Counted from the stretch's first letter, positions 35,472-45,073 are shown. The stretch: DNA of 64,000 bases from Myxococcales bacterium (GCA_023898405.1 CP060221.1:310001-374000); one strand, 5' to 3'. The notes: generated by a model not told the origin, from the letters alone. Numbers and translations: made by a program.

Positions 35472-35619
35472 AAGAGGCTGTAAAAAAATCAATTTGACAA
35501 TTCTTGTTCAATAAATGTCGCTGTGACGAAAATATGACGTGAAAACCTTTTTGAAAGGAAATGTCATGTCGTGCTTGTATAAAACCTGTTTGTCAGATTG
35601 TGCCTGGAAAGTGATTAAG
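35472..35619 (+). mobile_element. IS5-type element relic, interrupted by an IS481 element
   Basis: Begins TAAGAGGCTGTAAAAAA and runs through the ATG-TCGTGC start of a transposase (LYKTCLSDCAWKVI). It ends where the IS481 terminal repeat begins. The rest of the element is not found on the other side. Confidence 0.75.
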
Positions 35620-36595
35620 TGTAACGGTTCATACTTAATCAGACAGACAGTCCCAATCGCAACAAAATTATTCAGCGAAATTTAGAATATCTATTTTTTG
35701 CCAAACTATATTTTTTCCATCCAAAAAAGTCTGCATTGGGGTCCTGCCACAACACATTTTCCCTTGATGAGTCCTGTAATTGTTATACCTGTCAAGCCAT
35801 CGGTCAAGGTCCTCCTGCATTTCCTCTACCTGGTAAAACTCTCGCAATATAGTCCCGTGAAAGCGCTCACAAATCCCATTTGTTTGCGGTGATTTTACCC
35901 GAGTTTTAGTGTGCTCTATGTCGTTTATGCCAAGGTAAAGCTGATAATCATGACTATCATGTTTACCGCAATATTCTCTGCCCCGATCCGTTAATATGCG
36001 CAGCAATGGTACCTTATGTCCATCAAAAAGTGGCAATACTTTATCGTTGAGCAAATCCGCAGAAGTAATTGGGGGCTTGCTTGTGTTCAGCTTAGCGCAG
36101 GCAACTTTAGAATAGGTATCAACAAAAGTTTGCTGATAAACCCGGCCTACGCCCTTTAACGTTCCAACGTAAAAGCTATCTTGGCTTTCAAGATAGCCAG
36201 GATGGGCCGTTTCAATCTCTCCGCTAGCCAAATCATCGAGCTTCTTTTTTTCCAGAGCTTGAACTTGGGCTTCAGTAAAAACAGCGCTGGTTTGGGCTGC
36301 TCTTTTTTCTGGGCCCTTCAGTCGCTTGGAAAAGCATTCTAGACCTGCCTTAGCCAAATAGAACGTACGCCTGATGGGGAAACAAATATTCCTTTTTTGC
36401 GAAGCTCATTGGATACATCTCCTAGTTCTTGAGCAAGATTCAAAAGACCAATTTTATTCTTAACGATTTTATGATTTACAACGTCCATATTCATGGATTA
36501 CTCCTTGTTTTTTTAGTCACTAATAAGTTCGCGAGTGGGAGTAATCCATTTTTAATTTTTAATGGTGACTGTCAGATCTCGTCCGAACTTTTACA
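35620..36595 (-). mobile_element. IS481-family element
   Basis: 976 bp with imperfect inverted ends beginning TGTAA..GTTC (35620 inward and 36595 inward), each with a CAGACAGTC/GACTGTCAG block about 25 bp in. No clear target duplication. It interrupts the IS5-type relic on its left. Its right edge is 40 bp from the stop of the RCC1 gene. Confidence 0.8.
35668..36494 (-). pseudogene. IS481-family transposase with single-base frameshift
   Basis: From ATG 36494 the frame reads HKIVKNKIGLLNLAQELGDV and FVSPSGVRSIWLRQ, then hits TAG. One base shifted, the frame continues GLECFSKRL to the end (229 codons, to 35668). It carries the rve catalytic residues: SQDSFYVGT, ILTDRGREYCG and SPQTNGICERFHGTILREF, then RWLDRYNNYRTHQG. 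All catalytic parts are present, so a single deletion near 36360 is the only lesion. Confidence 0.85.
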
Positions 36596-36635
36596 CTTTA
36601 TGAATTCACTTCTGTGAAAATGGGCAAAGATTAAA

Positions 36636-38396
36636 TCAGTATCCCAATTGAATAGGCAAAAGATTATCGCCCATTTCATTTTCTTCGTCACCAAGATTGT
36701 TTGTATTACCTTGCCCAAGTTGCCCATCCGTATTTTGTCCAAAACATTTGAGCTCATCATTATCGAGGATAACGCAGGTGGTATTTCCTCCTGCAGCAAC
36801 TAGTTTTGCTGTGCGTTGTGTTCCCAAATCTACTGCTAAGAGTGTATCGCCCATTTCATCTGCTTCATCACCGATATTATTTGTATTTCCTTGCCCCAGT
36901 TGGCCAAAACTGTTGTTGCCAAAACATTTGAGTGAGCCACCATCAAGCAGTGCGCAGCTATGATTATCACCCAGAGCTACTTGAAGAACTTTATGGTGAG
37001 TTCCCAAGTTGATGGCCAAAAGTTTGTCACCCATTTCACTTTCTTCATCACCGATATTATTTGTATTTCCTTGCCCCAGTTGACCAAAGTTATTATTACC
37101 AAAGCATTTGAGTGAGCTATCATCGAGAAGAGCGCACACATGTTTTGCTCCCGCGGCAACTTGTGTAGCAATTCTTCCTTCTCCTAAGTCAATAGGAAGT
37201 AAATTTTTCCCCATGTGTTGGGCCGTGCTGCCAATCGTTTTGGTATGCGATTGCCCAAGCTGACCAGAGTCATTGCGGCCCCAACATTTAATTTGTCCGT
37301 TCTCGATGAGGGCACAGCTAAAATCTTGTCCAAGAGCCACATGCTGTGCTCTGAGGGCAACGCCAAGGTTAACAAAAGGGAGGGCAAGACCCATTTCACC
37401 AGGTTCATCTCCACGATTATTGGTGTCGCCCAAACCAAGTTGCCCATAGTTATTTCTGCCAAAGCATTGAATGCTACTGTTATCTAAAACAACACAAACA
37501 TGTTGGCTGCCTGCATCAACATCTTTAACGCTACGAGCAAATCCAAGTGCAACTTTACTCAAACCCTTGCCCATTTCATCCTTATTAGCGCCAACAGCAA
37601 TGGTATCTCCACGCCCCAGTTGACCAAAGGAATTGTCTCCGAAACATTTAAGTGTGCCTGCACTGGTAACCAGGCATGTGAATTTGCTGGTGTTATTTCC
37701 CCCTGCGGCAATCAAAGCGGTAGAAATTCCTCGTCCTATATGAATAGTGCGAGCTTCTTTAATCTCTATTCCCACGCCATTGCTAATGCTGTCTTTATTC
37801 TCTTGGCCAAGTTCGCCTTGCTCATTGGAGCCCCAACATTTTAAACGCCAATTATTTTGAGATTTAAAACAGGTGTGAGAATTGCCCACTTCTAATTTGT
37901 TTCGATAGCTTTGATAGAAACTTAATTCGCTTTGGCATTTTTTATTGCAGCCATCGTTGTCATCTGAATTGCCATCGTCACAATTTTCATCGATGTTATT
38001 GACGATACCATCGCCACAGCGTTCTTTTTTGCATCTGCTGCTGCAGCCATCACCAGAGCGGCGGTTGCCATCATCACATTGCTCTTTGGGGCCAATGATT
38101 CCATCTCCGCATTGACTATGTTTTAGATCATCTGAGTTTTTGTCCGGTTTTGATAGTGGTCGTTTTTGTGGGGGTGGAAGAGGAAAATGAGTTTTTGGAG
38201 CAGGTGAAGAATCATCTTTCTTCTTTGTTTTTTTTACTTTCTTTTGTGTAATGTGATCAAGCTTACTAACGATATAGTCGCTTGCGTCAATAATATCAGG
38301 TTCAAAAGAAATATTTTTTGAAGAACAGTTTAGTAGGCTAATTGTTGTAACGGCAGCAATAATAATTTTGGGTGTCTTCGCCGAAATTAATTGCAT
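36636..38396 (-). CDS. RCC1-repeat lipoprotein with Myxococcus-type Cys-rich repeats
   Basis: 586 residues. The lipobox SLLNCSS follows a signal peptide, so it is a surface or periplasmic lipoprotein. Residues 60-95 are Lys/Pro-rich. Residues 95-150 hold two Cys-rich units (CGDGIIGPKEQCDDGN, CGDGIVNNIDENCDDGN) of the DUF4215 type common in Myxococcota. From about 170 to the end, seven RCC1-like repeats of roughly 55 residues (C-L-D-S-LKCFGxNxxGQLGQG) should form a beta-propeller. At DNA level the repeats are highly similar, suggesting recent duplication or conversion. The ligand is unknown. Adhesion or host interaction is an inference. Confidence 0.85.
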   Translation of the reverse strand: MQLISAKTPKIIIAAVTTISLLNCSSKNISFEPDIIDASDYIVSKLDHITQKKVKKTKKKDDSSPAPKTHFPLPPPQKRPLSKPDKNSDDLKHSQCGDGIIGPKEQCDDGNRRSGDGCSSRCKKERCGDGIVNNIDENCDDGNSDDNDGCNKKCQSELSFYQSYRNKLEVGNSHTCFKSQNNWRLKCWGSNEQGELGQENKDSISNGVGIEIKEARTIHIGRGISTALIAAGGNNTSKFTCLVTSAGTLKCFGDNSFGQLGRGDTIAVGANKDEMGKGLSKVALGFARSVKDVDAGSQHVCVVLDNSSIQCFGRNNYGQLGLGDTNNRGDEPGEMGLALPFVNLGVALRAQHVALGQDFSCALIENGQIKCWGRNDSGQLGQSHTKTIGSTAQHMGKNLLPIDLGEGRIATQVAAGAKHVCALLDDSSLKCFGNNNFGQLGQGNTNNIGDEESEMGDKLLAINLGTHHKVLQVALGDNHSCALLDGGSLKCFGNNSFGQLGQGNTNNIGDEADEMGDTLLAVDLGTQRTAKLVAAGGNTTCVILDNDELKCFGQNTDGQLGQGNTNNLGDEENEMGDNLLPIQLGY

Positions 38397-38713
38397 ATAT
38401 TCACCTTAAATATGTCAGCATCAATTGCTTGATAAATAAAGCTTGATACAGACTTAAAAAGCATTCGAATACAATTTTTATCACGGCTTTAATGTAGTGA
38501 TTTTTTTTGATTTAAGAAAAGTAAAAAATTAAGCAAAATCAACCATTATAAAATTTTTATTCGGTGTTGCATAGCTCAACTTGTTTGAAAAATTTAATGG
38601 TAGGGAAATGTAAGTCCTAAGCTTCTAACTCAAGCGTAGTTAAAAAAATAGCAAAGCTACAAAATTTAGATACGGTTATGGTCCTACTAAAAAAATTATT
38701 TTTAAAGCTATCT
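38397..38713. other. Gene-free AT-rich spacer
   Basis: 317 bp between two minus-strand genes, presumably with the promoter of the RCC1 gene. No ORF, repeat or RNA gene recognised. Confidence 0.4.
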
Positions 38714-39262
38714 CTAAGTGTCCCCATGAGCATTGATTTCATCTTCTAGAGCCTGAGCTCTTTTATTGTAGAAATAAAATATGAGCGGAGCGGCAGCTCC
38801 AAGCAAAAAACACTCAGCTGAAGCAGACAGTCCGCCAATTTCCTGTATAATTGCAGCTGCCTCTTCAGAGGCACCGGCATGTTCGACCCAATTGAATGCC
38901 CATAAGAAATTAGAAATTCCAGCGCTTAGTCCAAAAGCTACCGTTACTCCTATAGCTGTGCGAGGAGAACCTAAAAAATGCAGGCGCTTAATCCATTGTT
39001 TTCTTAACTCCCATAATTTACTAAATCGGTCTTCTTGTTGTTCAAGATTGTTTTCCTGATCTTCCAATGAAGTGTTGCAGCAGCAGAAAAATTTCTCGCG
39101 TATAGAAGAAAAGCAAGAGCATTTAGTAGTTGTATCGCTGCCTTCAATAGAGCCAGGATCAATTATAATTTCAATGGGATACTCATGAGAGGCTCTGAGA
39201 ATGTTTGATAAGTTTAAAACAAAAAATATAGCTAAAAAGAGAATAAAATTTTTACACATCAA
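38714..39262 (-). CDS. Hypothetical exported membrane protein
   Basis: 182 residues. A signal peptide (NFILFLAIFFVLNLSNILRA) is followed by a Cys-rich stretch (CSCFSSIREKFFCCC), a coiled-coil-prone segment (DQENNLEQQEDRFSKLWEL) and two hydrophobic helices near residues 100-120 and 145-165. Two closely spaced transmembrane helices after a secreted N-terminus are common in inclusion-membrane-type effectors, but this is only a structural hint. No family recognised. Confidence 0.6.
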   Translation of the reverse strand: MMCKNFILFLAIFFVLNLSNILRASHEYPIEIIIDPGSIEGSDTTTKCSCFSSIREKFFCCCNTSLEDQENNLEQQEDRFSKLWELRKQWIKRLHFLGSPRTAIGVTVAFGLSAGISNFLWAFNWVEHAGASEEAAAIIQEIGGLSASAECFLLGAAAPLIFYFYNKRAQALEDEINAHGDT

Positions 39263-39512
39263 AATTTGTCTCTCATTGTTGTTTAAAAATACAAACTCTT
39301 CTGTTGGGAGTGAACAAAGTTGGAAGGCGGAGTATTCCTGTTTTTGAAGATCATAGTGTAATAATAAAATCTTTTTTGCAGGTATTTAGAACACCAGAGA
39401 ATTTTTTAATTTAGGCAGGGATTTTATTTGCACTAATCAGCCTATAATCTAAATCATGACAACCCAAAAAATTTCCCCCCCCTTTTTATCAACGAGCTTT
39501 ATACTAGGCTGA

Positions 39513-39800
39513 ATGAAAGAAGTAATAAGATTTGATTTTAATGGCAACCCGAATAGTTTTAAGCACGCAGCGCAAGGTTTTTTGCGGGTCAATGCGCGCT
39601 TAAACAAAACAGGGGTTTTTAGCTATCGTGACGGTCGGGAGCATCGCGGTGAGAGCGAGGTTTTTCGTGCTGATTCGTTAGAATCGCTCAAGGGTGAGCC
39701 AGTCACCGATTTACATCCATCAGAAAAAGGCGGCGATAATTTTTTAACGCCCGCTAATGCCAAAGAGCACATCGTAGGCCTAGTGTTCGGGAAGCTGTAA
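39513..39800 (+). pseudogene. Phage DUF2213-like protein, N-terminal fragment
   Basis: 95 residues matching the start of DUF2213 phage head-region proteins: LNKTGVFSYRDGREHRGESE, VFRADSLESLKGEPVTDLHP and FLTPANAKEHIVG. The normal protein continues for several hundred residues, so this is an orphan fragment. No other phage gene is nearby. Its base composition is less AT-rich than its surroundings, consistent with transfer. Confidence 0.7.
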
Positions 39801-39999
39801 AATAGGCAAACATTTCAATGCGGGAGGGTTTCAAGTATAGAGAGCCATGCTAATTTTTATTTTAACTGGAATATTATTTACCGTTTCGCTGTTTTTATAA
39901 AACGCCATAAAAATAATCCCAGCAAAGTTTATTCAGGGTGTCGCCATTATCTAAAGCAAAACCAAAAACTGTGACTTTAGAAAAAACATTATAAGAATT

Positions 40000-40407
40000 T
40001 TATTCGCAAGTATTTTCATTATTTTTTTTAAGTTTCTTAAGAAAATATCTATTTAAATCAGTTGCTAAATCTAGCCTATCTTCTGCGCTTTGGTTTTTAT
40101 CATAATGGTCTTCCCAAAACGCATTATGAGAAGAAAACATTAGTAGCTTTTCTTCAAATAATGAACAATCTCTCGGAGCTGGGTATTTAATAATTTTAGG
40201 TTTAGTTAACACACTGTGATGCCCTAGCCATTCATCAACCGTAAGGATGCTTTTGGTGAGTGAAGAAGGATCTACCACAAAAGCCTCTTCGCTTTCTGCT
40301 GTTTCAATATAAACGAGAGCAGCTACATGATAGTTCCACTCTATGTTGGGATTTTGCGGATCGTGCAAATTACCAATCAGCCAAATCTTGCCAGTTTTAT
40401 AACCAAT
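40000..40407 (-). pseudogene. Protein-glutaminase-like deamidase, C-terminal part (out of frame with upstream ORF)
   Basis: Open from just after a TGA at 40410. It reads GYKTGKIWLIGNLHDPQNPN, then EWNYHVAALVYIE with a likely catalytic His, and EAFVVDPSSLTKSILTVDEW with a likely catalytic Asp. Protein-glutaminase-like deamidases show this order (Cys, then WxYHVA, then DPS..W). A start codon inside it (TTG 40368) would remove the first conserved strand. It follows the ORF at 40377-41042 by a frameshift, so the original gene probably spanned both. Confidence 0.5.
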
Positions 40408-41042
40408 TCATCATAATCATGACGTTCATTTGCTGAAAACTTACCTAAAAATTTAATTTCTTGTCTTGGCTCACTTTCACGCGCTGAGCAAAGCCTAAAT
40501 TCCGAAAAAAGAGTATTTTCATTCCAAAAAACAATTTGAATAAGATTGATACTTTTAAAGCTTTGCTTAAACGATATTAATGATTCACTGTAGCATTCAA
40601 TAATTTCTTTTAAGCGTAAGTATAACCCAATATCCAAAATATAATCAGCGATATAAATACTTAAATGCTCCATAATTTCATCAAAATCAAACAGCAAAAA
40701 ATCTCGGTAATCATAAAAATAACTTTCAGATATTTTACCAGTAGAATCTATTTCTTTTTCTATGTACAAATTTGGTTCTATTTTTTGCTCTGCAGAATAC
40801 AGATAAAGCAAGTAAGGAACACCTCGTTTTTTAGGTTTTTCAAAGTCAATAAAACCAGTATATTGCTCACTTTCGCAGAGCCAAAAACGTGCGTCACTGG
40901 GCCCGCTACAATGAACACTTGATTGATTAACTACGAGTTTTTTCCAGCCCGAATGCTGGGGGAAACTATTTAAATTTCCAGCCCAAGATTCTGTGGTAAA
41001 ATTATACAACGACAACACAATAAAAAAATATTTAATTTTCAT
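40377..41042 (-). CDS. Exported protein, N-terminal part of the split deamidase-like gene
   Basis: 221 residues with a Sec signal peptide (YFFIVLSLYNFTTESWAG). The body has acidic and aromatic segments (LFDFDEIMEHLSIYIADYIL) and near its end LCSARESEP and ANERHDYDELV. The reading frame ends with TGA at 40377 while the deamidase-like motifs continue in the next frame. Either the gene is broken here or this is a separate secreted protein. The Cys of a deamidase triad could be in CSAR, but spacing is not typical. Confidence 0.5.
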   Translation of the reverse strand: MKIKYFFIVLSLYNFTTESWAGNLNSFPQHSGWKKLVVNQSSVHCSGPSDARFWLCESEQYTGFIDFEKPKKRGVPYLLYLYSAEQKIEPNLYIEKEIDSTGKISESYFYDYRDFLLFDFDEIMEHLSIYIADYILDIGLYLRLKEIIECYSESLISFKQSFKSINLIQIVFWNENTLFSEFRLCSARESEPRQEIKFLGKFSANERHDYDELVIKLARFG

Positions 41043-41105
41043 TTAATAACCAATATATTAATAATAAAATTTAAATATTTAATCAACAGCTAAATATCAA
41101 CACTG

Positions 41106-41933
41106 TTACAACATGGATACACTGTTTATCCCAGCTAACTGCGCGAAGAATCTTAACAAATTAATATAGTTTTTACTTGTTGTTAAATTAAGATTTTGAC
41201 CATTTATTCCATGGAAGTAAATCGATGGAAATTTACGATATTCTTTGCCTTCGCATAGCCGCATGTGAAATGACAGTATTCTTGGCATCCTTACATGATC
41301 AAATAAAAAATATGAGTCAAAAAATTCTTCTTCTTGCCGCAAACCAAAAGCAATAGCTTGTTTTGGTGAATTTTTATCTTTAAGGTATAATTTCAATAAA
41401 TTAAGACCTCTTTCTATGGATTTACCTGAAAATATAAAATCTATTAGAACATAATCTCTGTAATTGTTTGATGTTTTATTAAAAATTTCATCCATATATT
41501 TTTTCACTGAATAATTTAATTTTATTTCTCCTGAATAATTTCTAAATGAAAGCGGAAAATCCACTGTTCTTGCGCCATCTATATTAGCTAATATTGCCAT
41601 TATAAAAGTTGGGCTTGCACCTAGGGCAACATATATGTAATTTTCTGGCGGATATTTAGTGAGTAAAATATCTGTTACATATAAATATTCGTTAATTAAA
41701 TTTAATGATATTTTTCGATCATCATTGAGTATTTTGCTTTTAGCCTCAGAAAACCTAAACTCAAAACCGGCAAATGTTCTTTTTATCAAGCCATCTGGAA
41801 TTTCAATTTTTGATTGGTTGGTATTGGCTCGGCTTAGTAACTCAGCCAAACCTTCTTCTTCAATACTAAAATTGTCATTGATCGCCCCTAATACCGAGCA
41901 AGACAGATATAATAAAAGCCAAATAAATTTCAT
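41106..41933 (-). CDS. Exported phosphoribosyltransferase-like protein
   Basis: 275 residues with a signal peptide (FIWLLLYLSCSVLGA). The centre reads YIYVALGASPTFIMAIL and later RDYVLIDFIFSGKSIERGL. The second segment resembles the PRPP loop of type I phosphoribosyltransferases (VLIDD..xTG.S) and the first resembles the strand-loop that binds pyrophosphate. The usual second acidic residue of the loop is Phe here, so catalysis is uncertain. A PRTase-like protein with a signal peptide is unexpected. Confidence 0.5.
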   Translation of the reverse strand: MKFIWLLLYLSCSVLGAINDNFSIEEEGLAELLSRANTNQSKIEIPDGLIKRTFAGFEFRFSEAKSKILNDDRKISLNLINEYLYVTDILLTKYPPENYIYVALGASPTFIMAILANIDGARTVDFPLSFRNYSGEIKLNYSVKKYMDEIFNKTSNNYRDYVLIDFIFSGKSIERGLNLLKLYLKDKNSPKQAIAFGLRQEEEFFDSYFLFDHVRMPRILSFHMRLCEGKEYRKFPSIYFHGINGQNLNLTTSKNYINLLRFFAQLAGINSVSML

Positions 41934-42102
41934 TTTTTTCTCTGATGGATCAATTAACCCCAGTTTTAGATAAGAAAGAACAAAATGCCTGAGTATGATA
42001 CTACGTGAAAACCATCGGCCTGCGGCTTGTCCACAGGGTCCATAGCGGGCTTATATGCAGGATAAAGCCCAATTTTCCCTTTAGCCAATGTACAAGCTCC
42101 CT

Positions 42103-42140
42103 AAAAAATTGCTACTCGAGCAAGATTTTTGGAACGCTTT
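42103..42140 (+). repeat. Short repeat R2, copy b
   Basis: AGCTCCCTAAAAAATTGCTACTCGAGCAAGATTTTT matches 19021-19070. The surrounding 41934-42313 contains no convincing gene. A GC-richer stretch at 42150-42280 suggests a transferred remnant I cannot identify. Confidence 0.6.
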
Positions 42141-42340
42141 TCGTTCCGAAATAAGCCCTATGACACCGCCACGTTTATTGATTACCAGCGTGAGAACCGC
42201 TTGCCGGTCCATGGTGATAATACGCGCCAACTAGCCCCAGCTCGCCTTTTTTCGCTCGATTTTCTTTAGCTACTCGCGAATGTCGAATTCATAAATGGTG
42301 GCTGATTGCTGTTTTGGTTCTAAATGCTAGAGATGAGAAG

Positions 42341-43315
42341 ATGGGTAGTTTTAAAAAGTGGGTTAACGCTTCTCTTCTCCCAACCAAAATTGTTATAGGG
42401 GTAGTAGTGAAATTTATCTTGGCAATTATTATAAGCGCGTTTCCGATATTTTCAACTAACATAGATGATGCTGAAGATGAAGCTGAACTGGTTTATAAGC
42501 TGACATGTGAAATCCCTAACCACCGAAACCCAGATCTCGTAAGAAATATTGTTGATGAATTCAATAATATTTTAAAGATTCGCCTGCCGATTGGAGATGA
42601 AGAATGCAACCTAATGGAAATAGACACGTTAGGTTACCTGCAAGAAGGTTCAGTTTCCTTGCTATTAAACAACCAACCTTACGTTGTCTCAGGTTGCAGC
42701 TGGGCGGCTAAGGTCTTGGGATTTGCCACAATAGAAAGAGATTTTAGAAAAAAACTATTGAGCACCTGCCTAAAAATGAAAACGTTAGATGAAACGTCAG
42801 CAGAGACATTTCTAAACACGGTAGTTGGCAATGAATACCTGTATCCTTCAGTAGAGATTTATCAGGTACTAAGCTCTTATAATATAAAGATGTTGTGTGG
42901 GATGTATCTTGTGCCTGTGGGGGACGATACCTATGCCGGCCTTACTTATGGCGGCATGCTTGTTTTGAGCTTATCAGAATTTAAAAATAGAAAGGCCGAA
43001 ATTTGGCGAACAGTTATAGAAAGAAAAAATTTAGGAAGGTTTGAGCCAGAATTTGCCCCCGCTCGATGGCAATTTCTAGAAGAAAGCTTGCGAGAACATG
43101 GTGGAATAGAGCGCCTAGCCAAACCTGAAAGCTGGGTTGTTGGCATGTACGCGCCGATACAGAAAAACCATAGAAGTAGATTTGACAAATTTCTTCTAGA
43201 GCGATCAAACATAAACAATGATCCTTACAGCTTAACTATGCCCGCTATCGTTTATAAAAATTTAAAACAATTTCCAGTGGCACCAATCAAAAATTTAATT
43301 ATGCGGTCTGAATAG
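42341..43315 (+). CDS. Hypothetical protein with N-terminal membrane helix
   Basis: 324 residues from ATG 42341 (an upstream in-frame ATG at 42314 is possible). A hydrophobic helix at residues 14-38 (PTKIVIGVVVKFILAIIISAF) serves as signal anchor. The globular part includes EIDTLGYLQEGSVSLLLNNQ, SGCSWAAKVLGFATIERDF and MYLVPVGDDTYAGLTYGGML. Not recognised. It stands alone between IS relics and repeats. Confidence 0.55.
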   Translation: MGSFKKWVNASLLPTKIVIGVVVKFILAIIISAFPIFSTNIDDAEDEAELVYKLTCEIPNHRNPDLVRNIVDEFNNILKIRLPIGDEECNLMEIDTLGYLQEGSVSLLLNNQPYVVSGCSWAAKVLGFATIERDFRKKLLSTCLKMKTLDETSAETFLNTVVGNEYLYPSVEIYQVLSSYNIKMLCGMYLVPVGDDTYAGLTYGGMLVLSLSEFKNRKAEIWRTVIERKNLGRFEPEFAPARWQFLEESLREHGGIERLAKPESWVVGMYAPIQKNHRSRFDKFLLERSNINNDPYSLTMPAIVYKNLKQFPVAPIKNLIMRSE

Positions 43316-43435
43316 GAAATGAAGTATTACCTAAGCAAAAAAAGTCGATGATTAATACATGAATTATGTAACCCTGTATTAAAATATTATGAGTATATAA
43401 ATAGGGAGCATTACATTGTTGGTTAAATTCTCACC

Positions 43436-43649
43436 AGTGCAGTAATGAGGGCTTTATAAGCGAAAACTTTATTACAATACAGGCAATCAAGATACTTTTT
43501 GGTCTTGAGCCTTGGTATTGTCGTGAGCCCAGGATCCAATAAAAGTGATTTGGTCAACTTTTTGAGTAGCAGATCGAGGTTTTGGGTCCAAATGTTAGGG
43601 GAGGGTAGAAAGTCATTTTCAAAAAAACAGTGTATATTACCTATACTCC
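43436..43649 (-). repeat. Dispersed intergenic repeat R1, copy c (reverse orientation)
   Basis: Reads AGTGCAGTAATGAGGGCTTT at its left end, then GGCAATCAAGATA, TTGGTCTTGAGCCTTGG, TTTTGGGTCCAAATGTTAGG and ends with GTATATTACCTATACTCC. It is the reverse complement of the block order in copies a and e and nearly full length. Confidence 0.72.
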
Positions 43650-43750
43650 TTGTACATGGGGCTAAAGGTGAATTTGGCTTTTATGCTTATTATAAGCCCC
43701 ATAAGCAATGGTCAGGTGGTAATCAGAGGCTGCCTAGAATTTACAGCTGA

Positions 43751-45073
43751 TTAAAGTTGTTTGTCCTCGAAAATGGTGTCCTCTTTAGCGAGTTTTGACA
43801 CTCGATCAGTTCCCTCAGAAAGTTTAATTACTTTGTTATATGAGTGAATCCATTGTTTTATGTCTTCACCAGTGTATGGACTGTCTTTATCTTTTTTAGG
43901 GGCAATCGGTAGAAGATAGTTGGCGTTATTTAACCCTTCAATAAAAGATATAAATGTTGGCGTTTGGGGGTCACCTGAAGTTAGACGTAAATTGTTTATG
44001 ATAACCTCTTGATCTTCTAGCGCTTCGATCGGATTGCAGAACGTTTCTGCAATCGACATTTCGTGGTGAATGAGAAAATAAATAAATTCAGCTTCACAAA
44101 AACATTTTTCACTTATGGAGTCTGGCCTGCTTTTAAAGCCAGAGACTGCTAGATATTTTTTCTCAATTAATCTGTCTTTAAGAGCAGTCATAGATGAATC
44201 GCTTTTATTTAACGCAACAATAAAGTTATGAAAGTGAACAAGATCATGGGTGAAAAAGTGGTCGGGATGCATTAAAAACCCGTCAGCAAAAATTGTGGCT
44301 GCACTCAAACCAACGAGATGAATACTACTTCCTATCGTTCGATTGATATCGCCGATACTCAAATTTCCATTAAATGTTGGCCACAATAGTTGGGGAATGC
44401 TTTTTAGAATAGTTTCTTTCGAATAGGTTGAAATTAAGTAAGCATTAAACCCTTGTTTGCCAAGAATAATGCAGTCAATCAATTCTCTAAATGTTTCTTC
44501 ATGTTTTTTAATTTGATTTTCATTTAACTCTTCGTCTTTAGATATGGCATCTATATAGACCTTCATCCCCACTCTTATGCCTTTTTCAAAATCTGGATGA
44601 TTTTTCAGTGGGGCGAGAAACTGATCTTTCACAATATTTATAGCTGCCTCAAACTCTTCGTGGGTTTTGTATAGCTTCTTCTCATAGAGAGCTTTCAAAA
44701 GTAAAGACTCTTTACCTCCAGCAAATGTTTGCCTATCTTCTGGCTTGGTGAGAGCGATGGCCATTCGATAATGGGCCGTAAACCACCATTTATAGTTAAC
44801 AGTCATACTCGCCACTCGTTGAGAAAACTCAGCCTGCAAAATCTCCAGCACTGTTTCGTCAAGTCTGTTTTCTTTGATATGCTTGGCAAAAATTGCCAAA
44901 TTATTTTCCATAAAAGGCAAAAACTCAGGAATATGGTCGTTGGTCGAGGGTTCTCTTTCGAGAATTCTATGTCCAATTGCCACAATCTTTTCAATGTTGT
45001 CAGATGAAAACGCTAATGTTTGGCATGCAAAATATGCAAACAAAAAACAAAATAAATTTATATTTTTTAACAT
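43751..45073 (-). CDS. Hypothetical exported protein
   Basis: 440 residues with a signal peptide (NLFCFLFAYFACQTLAFS). The rest is mostly helical. A His-rich stretch in the middle (FLMHPDHFFTHDLVHFHNF) and LIHHEMSIAETFC could bind metal, but no known metallo-hydrolase motif results. Four Cys are scattered. No family recognised. Confidence 0.6.
   Translation of the reverse strand: MLKNINLFCFLFAYFACQTLAFSSDNIEKIVAIGHRILEREPSTNDHIPEFLPFMENNLAIFAKHIKENRLDETVLEILQAEFSQRVASMTVNYKWWFTAHYRMAIALTKPEDRQTFAGGKESLLLKALYEKKLYKTHEEFEAAINIVKDQFLAPLKNHPDFEKGIRVGMKVYIDAISKDEELNENQIKKHEETFRELIDCIILGKQGFNAYLISTYSKETILKSIPQLLWPTFNGNLSIGDINRTIGSSIHLVGLSAATIFADGFLMHPDHFFTHDLVHFHNFIVALNKSDSSMTALKDRLIEKKYLAVSGFKSRPDSISEKCFCEAEFIYFLIHHEMSIAETFCNPIEALEDQEVIINNLRLTSGDPQTPTFISFIEGLNNANYLLPIAPKKDKDSPYTGEDIKQWIHSYNKVIKLSEGTDRVSKLAKEDTIFEDKQL

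Noticed and set aside
36660..37560. Tandem near-identical blocks that look like a CRISPR or satellite
   Set aside because: They are the RCC1 coding repeats, about 55 codons each, not short spaced repeats.
42000..42300. Possible coding remnant in a GC-richer segment
   Set aside because: No frame gave a recognisable family; stops in all frames.
43499..43750. 83-codon plus-strand ORF
   Set aside because: Lies mostly in the R1 repeat copy c and is not conserved in other copies.
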